Below are positions 5,168 through 8,797 of a stretch of 8,797 nucleotides of DNA, piece after piece. The stretch covers positions 1 through 8,797 of the forward strand of contig JAHJBD010000192.1 of assembly GCA_018813725.1 (NCBI GenBank), written 5' to 3'. The stretch is from Nanobdellota archaeon. Lineage in GTDB: Archaea > Nanobdellota > Nanobdellia > Woesearchaeales > JAHJBD01. The translations under genes and the position numbers were made by a program. Under the pieces are notes generated by a model, which saw nothing but the letters and a program-made list of their open reading frames with translations, made no database searches and was not told where the DNA came from. The number at the start of each line of letters is the position of its first letter. The first letter of the stretch is position 1.

Positions 5168-5175
5168 TTTATATA
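5168..5175 (+). promoter_or_regulatory. TATA box of the winged-helix gene
   Basis: TTTATATA centred about 26 bp before the ATG at 5198; leaderless spacing. Confidence 0.7.
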
Positions 5176-5197
5176 CCCTTGATATTTACACAAGGTA

Positions 5198-5386
5198 ATG
5201 GGGCAACAGGAAGTATATGATTTCTTGAACAAGAACAGAAGTAACTGGTATACTTCTAAGGAGATAACTAAAGCTTTAAACATATCAATAGGCTCAGTTA
5301 CTATGAGCCTGAAAAAACTAAGACAGTCTGGAATCTTGCATTACAGGTACACTGGAAAGATTTACGAGTACAGATTCAAGACCTAA
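5198..5386 (+). CDS. 62-aa winged helix-turn-helix DNA-binding protein
   Basis: The whole protein is one winged-helix domain. Helix 1 is QQEVYDFLNKNR (about 3-14). Helix 2 is TSKEITKALN (about 19-28). The recognition helix is SIGSVTMSLKKLRQSG (about 30-45), and a short wing follows (LHYRYTGKIYEYRFK). The turn between helices 2 and 3 and the SLKKLRQSGILHYR pattern are typical of archaeal MarR/ArsR-like or MCM-C-terminal-like wHTH modules. It is probably a DNA-binding regulator, likely dimeric, but no effector domain is attached. Its own TATA box (5168-5175) gives a leaderless start. The gene converges tail to tail with the minus-strand gene at 5390, with only 3 bp between them. Confidence 0.82.
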   Translation: MGQQEVYDFLNKNRSNWYTSKEITKALNISIGSVTMSLKKLRQSGILHYRYTGKIYEYRFKT

Positions 5387-5389
5387 GCT

Positions 5390-5614
5390 CTACTTCCTTT
5401 TAAGCTTCTTATCCTTGATCTCTGGAGTAGGACGGTTCTTGTTGTAACGCAGGAACATATCGATGTTCTTTTCGTCTTCCTGCCTTTGCTTTTGCTGCTC
5501 TGGAGTCAGTTCAGGAGGCTCAAAAGTCACTGATGTAGGCTTGTCTTTCCTAAATTTGGCATACCTTTCTCTCTTGGCATTCACTTTCTTTTTCTTGTTC
5601 TTATTTTTAGCCAT
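5390..5614 (-). CDS. Hypothetical 74-aa lysine-rich protein
   Basis: The first 25 residues are almost a polybasic tail (MAKNKNKKKKVNAKRERYAK), and the C-terminus IKDKKLKRK is also basic. The middle contains PPELTPEQQKQRQEDEKNID and a likely helix ending FLRYNK. No cysteines or hydrophobic segments are present. Such composition fits a nucleic-acid or ribosome-associated peptide, but no family is recognised. Its TATA box (5638-5646) overlaps the 3' end of the upstream gene at 5639-5884, so the two are adjacent but probably have separate promoters. Confidence 0.65.
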   Translation of the reverse strand: MAKNKNKKKKVNAKRERYAKFRKDKPTSVTFEPPELTPEQQKQRQEDEKNIDMFLRYNKNRPTPEIKDKKLKRK

Positions 5615-5637
5615 AGTCCTACTGAAATTAGCACTTA

Positions 5638-5646
5638 TTTATAAAT
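5638..5646 (-). promoter_or_regulatory. TATA box of the lysine-rich protein gene
   Basis: ATTTATAAA on the minus strand, centred about 28 bp upstream of the ATG at 5614. It overlaps the stop codon of the gene upstream. Confidence 0.6.
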
Positions 5647-5884
5647 CCTTTGTTGGTGAGCAATCTTTGCAGAAAGCCTGTTCTGGGTTGTATCTTTGCG
5701 TACCCCAGTTCTCAGAATCCAGCTTTTTCTTGCAGGAACTGCATCTTTTGTTGCTTAGGCCTTTGACTGATTGTAGAACTAGTTTCATCGCTTCATCCCA
5801 TTTCAGGCCAAAATCTTTCTGAAGATCTTTTAGATAAAAGAATGAATCTTGTTGGACTGCGCCGATCATGTTGACATCTTTCAT
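5639..5884 (-). CDS. 81-aa protein with one C-terminal zinc site
   Basis: The first 45 residues look helical (DSFFYLKDLQKDFGLKWDEA, then MKLVLQSVKGL). A zinc ribbon follows: RCSSCKKKL near residue 48 and FCKDC near residue 72, that is Cys-x2-Cys twice with about 20 residues between. This layout, helical domain plus zinc ribbon, suits a small nucleic-acid-binding or adaptor protein, but I do not recognise it. M1 at 5884 is chosen because a TATA box at 5907-5916 lies at the leaderless distance; M6 is an alternative. The zinc site has no close resemblance to the other zinc proteins here beyond the cysteine pairs. Confidence 0.72.
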   Translation of the reverse strand: MKDVNMIGAVQQDSFFYLKDLQKDFGLKWDEAMKLVLQSVKGLSNKRCSSCKKKLDSENWGTQRYNPEQAFCKDCSPTKDL

Positions 5885-5906
5885 CTGTTTAAGGTAAGCA
5901 TGCAGG

Positions 5907-5916
5907 GTTTTTAATC
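5907..5916 (-). promoter_or_regulatory. TATA box of the 81-aa zinc protein gene
   Basis: On the minus strand it reads GATTAAAAAC, centred about 27 bp upstream of the ATG at 5884. Confidence 0.6.
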
Positions 5917-5941
5917 CTTATTATACAGGAAAATAGAGGTT

Positions 5942-6193
5942 TTAGTTAAGGGGTTCAACCAGATTGTTGAGCGCAACCTTTGAGCCGTAACTGACAAGCT
6001 TTGCAGGCATTAGAAATTCTTGCCATGCTGCCAGCATCTTATCTGCCAAGCTGTAAGTGCGCGACGCACCAATCTCATTCTGGATATAAGGCATAACAGC
6101 ATATCTGTAGACAGCATATTCGCTGACATTCACAATAGACAGTGCAAGTGATGTGAAAAAGGCAAGCCTCAGTATGTTCTCTAACCTTTTCAT
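5942..6193 (-). CDS. Hypothetical 83-aa protein with an N-terminal membrane anchor
   Basis: MKRLENILRLAFFTSLALSI has a basic start followed by a hydrophobic stretch of about 15 residues, which reads as a signal anchor or signal peptide. No clear cleavage site follows. The rest is soluble and helical (NEIGASRTYSLADKMLAAWQ, EFLMPAKLVSY), probably outside or along the membrane. No cysteines or known motif are visible. The start is backed by the TATA box at 6216-6224. It is divergent from the gene at 6301, with separate TATA boxes. I do not recognise the family. Confidence 0.65.
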   Translation of the reverse strand: MKRLENILRLAFFTSLALSIVNVSEYAVYRYAVMPYIQNEIGASRTYSLADKMLAAWQEFLMPAKLVSYGSKVALNNLVEPLN

Positions 6194-6215
6194 TAGCTGA
6201 TAGAATGAAGATAGG

Positions 6216-6224
6216 TTTTAAAAT
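6216..6224 (-). promoter_or_regulatory. TATA box of the 83-aa membrane-anchored protein gene
   Basis: ATTTTAAAA on the minus strand, centred about 27 bp upstream of the ATG at 6193. Confidence 0.6.
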
Positions 6225-6270
6225 ATGATGGAAAGCAGCAGATTCTTGTTATATTTATTAAAAACAAATC

Positions 6271-6278
6271 TTTAAAAA
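6271..6278 (+). promoter_or_regulatory. TATA box of the 91-aa orphan
   Basis: TTTAAAAA centred about 26 bp before the ATG at 6301; leaderless spacing. Confidence 0.65.
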
Positions 6279-6300
6279 TGCATGGCAATTTTCAGATTAC

Positions 6301-6576
6301 ATGGATACAATTAGTATAGATGCAAATTTTGACCTTACACAAAGATGTGTTGATGGGATAGTATATTGGGAAAAGATAAGAGAAGCAACAGTGCCCATCC
6401 CTGCAGCTGCAACAGGGCTTATGACTACAGCAACACCTTTAAGGAGAAGAGTGAGCTTTGAATACGCTTTCATGGACGGGCAGGAGATTGTTAGGCATGA
6501 CAGCATGCTATTGACACGCCATGGATATGAAAGGTTTATCAGCTATTGTGATGAACATTTCAGTCGAGTGCAATAA
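6301..6576 (+). CDS. Hypothetical 91-aa protein
   Basis: Starts MDTISIDANFDLTQRCVDGI, has an Ala/Thr-rich middle (PIPAAATGLMTTATPLRRR), and ends in a strand and helix segment (SFEYAFMDGQEIVRHDSMLL, then YERFISYCDEHF). It looks like a small mixed alpha/beta domain without membrane helices or metal-binding pairs. I do not recognise it. Its TATA box at 6271-6278 supports the start. The next gene begins 32 bp after its stop and has its own TATA box, so the two are not clearly an operon. Confidence 0.65.
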   Translation: MDTISIDANFDLTQRCVDGIVYWEKIREATVPIPAAATGLMTTATPLRRRVSFEYAFMDGQEIVRHDSMLLTRHGYERFISYCDEHFSRVQ

Positions 6577-6578
6577 TC

Positions 6579-6586
6579 TTTATATA
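6579..6586 (+). promoter_or_regulatory. TATA box of the 129-aa orphan
   Basis: TTTATATA centred about 26 bp before the ATG at 6609, immediately after the stop of the preceding gene. Confidence 0.7.
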
Positions 6587-6608
6587 ATCTTCTGCATCAA
6601 CAGCATAT

Positions 6609-6998
6609 ATGCACTGGCGACCTGTTAAGGATTATGCAGCAAGTTATCATGTCAATACTGAGCCTATTACACCGCAGGAGCTTGCGCAAAGGATAGCTGA
6701 TACTGCGCACCTGAGGGTGGCTGCTTCTATAAAGCACAATTATGGCATAGATGATGTTATTATCGAGTATCTTGACAGAGAACCTGAACGGGTAAATGGG
6801 GCAAGGATAGTGCATGACCACGAGGTCCAGTTTGCACTAAGGCCTGTTATGTCAGCTGAGGATCTGGCAAAGGCAAGGGAGCTGCCCAGAGAAGCGCTTG
6901 CTGGATTTATTGATGGGTTACTTTATGCGCAGTTCTTTGTTGATGTGTGCCAAGGCTCGGTGCGAAGCATAACAAAAGAAGTTATTGATCGTCTGTAG
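6609..6998 (+). CDS. Hypothetical 129-aa soluble protein
   Basis: The sequence is mostly helical with a central strand pair: TPQELAQRIADTAHLRVAAS (about 21-40), then IDDVIIEYLDREPERVNGAR, then VQFALRPVMSAEDLAKAREL, and a C-terminal helix GFIDGLLYAQFFVDVCQGSV. No cysteine pairs, membrane segment or catalytic motif is recognised. The start rests on the TATA box at 6579-6586. Its last 17 bases overlap the 3' end of the cysteine-rich gene on the opposite strand, so the two coding sequences converge and share terminal sequence. Confidence 0.68.
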   Translation: MHWRPVKDYAASYHVNTEPITPQELAQRIADTAHLRVAASIKHNYGIDDVIIEYLDREPERVNGARIVHDHEVQFALRPVMSAEDLAKARELPREALAGFIDGLLYAQFFVDVCQGSVRSITKEVIDRL

Positions 6999-7236
6999 GG
7001 CAGTCGCAGCAGCTTTCACATCTTCTACATATAGGGCATACTGTTACGTTTTCTGACCTGCAACTGATGCAGGTAGACTCGCACCTACAGCAGATCTGGC
7101 ATTTGCCGCAGATAGAACAAGGATTTGGGTTATCTGAGTTGCAGCCTGGACAGCTGCATGTACAGCATGTTTCACATCTGTTGCAGGTGGGGCATAATGT
7201 CTCTGTTTCTGTGTTGCAGCTTAAGCAGGTTTCCAT
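6982..7236 (-). CDS. 84-aa protein of three tandem eight-cysteine repeats
   Basis: Twenty-four of 84 residues are cysteine. They fall into three copies of one 24-residue module, C-x2-C-x7-C-x2-C-x2-C-x2-C-C-x-C, at residues 4-27, 29-52 and 56-79. Module cores read CPTCNRCETCCTC, CSICGKCQICCRC and CPICRRCESCCDC, with a conserved Arg/Lys in the third spacing. There is no signal peptide or membrane helix, so a cytoplasmic metal-binding protein is most likely. Eight cysteines per module could hold two zinc ions each, and six in all, in zinc-ribbon or treble-clef-like sites. A metallothionein-like storage role is the alternative. I do not recognise the module as a named family. A strong TATA box (7255-7267) supports the start, and the 3' end overlaps the convergent gene by 17 bp. 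Confidence 0.85.
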   Translation of the reverse strand: METCLSCNTETETLCPTCNRCETCCTCSCPGCNSDNPNPCSICGKCQICCRCESTCISCRSENVTVCPICRRCESCCDCPTDDQ

Positions 7237-7254
7237 GAGAAGGTAATTAGCTTA

Positions 7255-7267
7255 TTTATATATAAAA
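7255..7267 (-). promoter_or_regulatory. TATA box of the cysteine-rich protein gene
   Basis: TTTTATATATAAA on the minus strand, centred about 25 bp upstream of the ATG at 7236. It is one of the strongest TATA matches in the window. Confidence 0.7.
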
Positions 7268-7274
7268 TGTGTGG

Positions 7275-7895
7275 TTATGGCCTTATCTCATCCACAAGGT
7301 CATGCTTGATATTTATTGGTGTGTATGCGTTAAGGTCATCTATCACATTGTGCCAGAACTCACGGAGCTGATGGACAAATGAATCAGCATCTGGAACACA
7401 GTTGACACGCATCATGATCATCGGAAAAGGATAATCTTCAACTTGTGCAGCATAGCTCTGGAACCTCTGAAGCTCTGGCCTGTCGTGGTCAAATGCTATA
7501 AACGGAGCTTTTGCCCATGGGACAGTTCTTCCTGTGCTTTGTTCATTCTCAAGATGGCCGCTGCAAGACTGCATGGTTATTATATCTGATGACCTATAGA
7601 ATGACATCCAGTCGTCAATAAGCTGGTTACTGCCATGGTATCTGATATTGAAAGCGTATATTATCGGCACCAAGCCAGTTTCAATATAATGCACAGGCAC
7701 AAGTCGCTCGTAAAGGTGTTTTGCCATCTCCTCATTTGGTATGCCAGCGTATTCCTCTGTTACACCCCTTAATGCTTGTTCTAAAGGCATCTCGTCAGGT
7801 ATCAAAGCCCTTGTGCTCTGCCTTTTCTTTGGATTTGTGCCATGGGCTAGCAATGCTTCTATTGCCTGTAAGTCAACTAATTGTCCTATCTGCAT
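7275..7895 (-). CDS. Hypothetical 206-aa protein with SCSGH motif
   Basis: A soluble protein starting MQIGQLVDLQAIEALLAHGT. Visible parts are an N-terminal helical region (to about residue 66), a middle segment IIYAFNIRYHGSNQLIDDWM (78-97), then the motif DIITMQSCSGHL with Cys111 and His114. After that come PFIAFDHDRPELQRFQSYAA and a C-terminal helix SFVHQLREFWHNVIDDLNAY. A short Ser-Cys-Ser-Gly-His turn after a strand occurs in some poorly characterised archaeal and viral proteins and in the TYW3 family (SCSGR), where it helps form the active or binding site, but overall similarity to those is not evident. An enzyme with a Cys/His site is therefore possible but unproven. The start is supported by the TATA box at 7918-7926. 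Confidence 0.7.
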   Translation of the reverse strand: MQIGQLVDLQAIEALLAHGTNPKKRQSTRALIPDEMPLEQALRGVTEEYAGIPNEEMAKHLYERLVPVHYIETGLVPIIYAFNIRYHGSNQLIDDWMSFYRSSDIITMQSCSGHLENEQSTGRTVPWAKAPFIAFDHDRPELQRFQSYAAQVEDYPFPMIMMRVNCVPDADSFVHQLREFWHNVIDDLNAYTPINIKHDLVDEIRP

Positions 7896-7917
7896 TATAA
7901 TCTAAAATGTTGAAGGA

Positions 7918-7926
7918 TTTTTAAAG
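7918..7926 (-). promoter_or_regulatory. TATA box of the SCSGH protein gene
   Basis: CTTTAAAAA on the minus strand, centred about 27 bp upstream of the ATG at 7895. Confidence 0.65.
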
Positions 7927-7974
7927 GTTCACCTTAATTTTTTAGATCCAAGCAAGACTGCACCATGATAAAAA

Positions 7975-7982
7975 TTTATAAA
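7975..7982 (+). promoter_or_regulatory. TATA box of the UvrD-like helicase gene
   Basis: TTTATAAA centred about 25 bp before the ATG at 8004. The seven Ts at 7997-8003 directly before the ATG would lie at or upstream of the transcription start, so they need not act as a terminator. Confidence 0.7.
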
Positions 7983-8003
7983 CAACATTGATTTACTTTT
8001 TTT

Positions 8004-8797
8004 ATGGCAAATGAGCGTGATTATGTACTTGTCTTAAAAGCACTCCAGGAGATACCATTTAGTGTTGGAAAGAATCTTCTTATAGATTTTCTGCGCGGTG
8101 ATGAAGATAACAAGTCTATCAAGAAGAATAAGCTCTATAATCTTAAGTATTTTGGGAGTTTGGCATATGATTCATCAGAGCTTTCTGAACTTGTTGAAGG
8201 CTTACTCTTGAATGATCTTATACGAATAAATTCTGTCCAGGGAAACAAGTTCTGGAAAGTGCTTGGGCTCACGCCTAAGGGTGAAAAAGAGATCGATGAG
8301 CCTACACTATACAAGAAAAAGGTGGCTTTTAACCTTAAGGAGACTAAGACTGAAATATCTGATGAAGATCGGAAGAGGTTTAGCGCTTTTGGTGATTTTC
8401 TTTCAAAGTATAATGATGAGCAGAAGAAAGCTATCATCGATGATAATAAGAGCATACTTTGCATCGCTGGTGCTGGGTCTGGGAAAACCACTGTCTTGAC
8501 TAAACGTATAGAGTTTTTGATCAAGTATAGGGGGGTTGACCCTTCAAAGATACTTGCGATAACATTTACGCGTAAGGCAAGGCAGGAGATGATATCGAGA
8601 CTGCCTGACAGCAATGTGATGATAGAGACATTCAATTCTTTCTGTGAAAAGATACTTCGCAGGCACAATGATATGGTTTATGGCAGAGAGGTTAAGGTTA
8701 TTTCATATCGTGATAAGATAACCATCATCAATAGGGCGCTTTCAATGCTGAAACTTAACATGGCAAGGGCGATCGACATTTATTTTACCTATGCCCA
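8004..8797 (+). CDS. UvrD/Rep-family SF1 helicase with N-terminal winged-helix domain (3' partial)
   Basis: The gene runs off the window after 264 codons. Residues about 5-98 form a winged-helix-like domain: LLIDFLRGDEDNKSIKKNKL, FGSLAYDSSELSELVEGLLL and WKVLGLTPKGEKEI. These resemble the RQC domain of RecQ helicases, including its LRG and the LTPKG strand-turn of the wing. A charged linker leads to the SF1A core: Q motif YNDEQKKAI (136-144), Walker A AGAGSGKT (155-162, Lys161), motif Ia AITFTRKARQEM (185-196) and motif Ib near ETFNSFCEKILRRH. These are signatures of UvrD/Rep/PcrA, a 3'-5' DNA translocase acting in repair and replication restart. Walker B and motifs III-VI lie beyond the window. 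The start is set by the TATA box at 7975-7982 and a leaderless ATG. Confidence 0.92.
   Translation, partial: MANERDYVLVLKALQEIPFSVGKNLLIDFLRGDEDNKSIKKNKLYNLKYFGSLAYDSSELSELVEGLLLNDLIRINSVQGNKFWKVLGLTPKGEKEIDEPTLYKKKVAFNLKETKTEISDEDRKRFSAFGDFLSKYNDEQKKAIIDDNKSILCIAGAGSGKTTVLTKRIEFLIKYRGVDPSKILAITFTRKARQEMISRLPDSNVMIETFNSFCEKILRRHNDMVYGREVKVISYRDKITIINRALSMLKLNMARAIDIYFTYA

Noticed and set aside
5463..5822. 119-codon plus-strand open frame rich in Phe, Leu and Ser
   Set aside because: It is the shadow of two minus-strand genes that have TATA boxes and sensible proteins; the hydrophobic look comes from reverse-reading Lys/Glu codons.
8135..8668. 177-codon minus-strand open frame
   Set aside because: It lies wholly antisense to the UvrD-like helicase, whose motifs are unmistakable; the Ser/Leu/Phe-rich translation is a shadow.

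Overview
The window looks archaeal. Almost every gene start has an archaeal TATA box centred about 23-27 bp upstream of its ATG, which implies leaderless mRNAs, and the only informational gene recognised with near certainty is a stand-alone archaeal-type Bud32 kinase of the KEOPS complex. The moderate-to-low G+C, tight packing, many very small zinc-binding proteins and high share of unrecognisable short genes fit a DPANN-type archaeon (for example a Woesearchaeota/Pacearchaeota-like lineage). That lineage assignment is an inference, not something the sequence proves.

Layout. 1-276: 3' end of a membrane protein whose C-terminus is half a winged-helix domain. 273-872 (-): Bud32. 873-1144: divergent intergenic region carrying a 167-bp fold-back insertion with terminal inverted repeats and a perfect 9-bp target duplication (a MITE-like element). 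1145-1285: 46-aa zinc ribbon. 1338-1637: a roughly 100-codon gene interrupted by one in-frame TAA. 1718-2812: probable GT-B-type glycosyltransferase. 2912-3301 (-): four-helix membrane protein sharing a TATA box with the divergent gene of unknown function at 3370-4206. 4245-5386: a run of small plus-strand genes (two-site zinc protein, a 46-aa/44-aa overlapping pair, an orphan, a winged-helix protein). 5390-6193 (-): three small genes (a lysine-rich protein, a zinc-finger protein, a one-helix membrane protein). 6301-6998: two unrecognised plus-strand genes. 6982-7236 (-): an 84-aa protein with 24 cysteines in three repeats. 7275-7895 (-): unrecognised 206-aa protein with an SCSGH motif. 8004-8797: start of a UvrD/Rep-family SF1 helicase with an N-terminal winged-helix domain, running off the window.

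The genes do not form one obvious pathway. Most are single transcription units with their own promoter, and orientation flips often. The one clear translationally coupled pair is 4617-4757/4738-4872, which is also the only place where a good Shine-Dalgarno sequence (GGTGAT) and a longer leader replace the leaderless pattern.

The best candidates for something new are the fold-back mobile element at 933-1099, the triple eight-cysteine-repeat protein at 6982-7236, and the gene broken by (or reading through) a single TAA at 1434-1436. I found no CRISPR array, tRNA, rRNA or recognisable defence operon.
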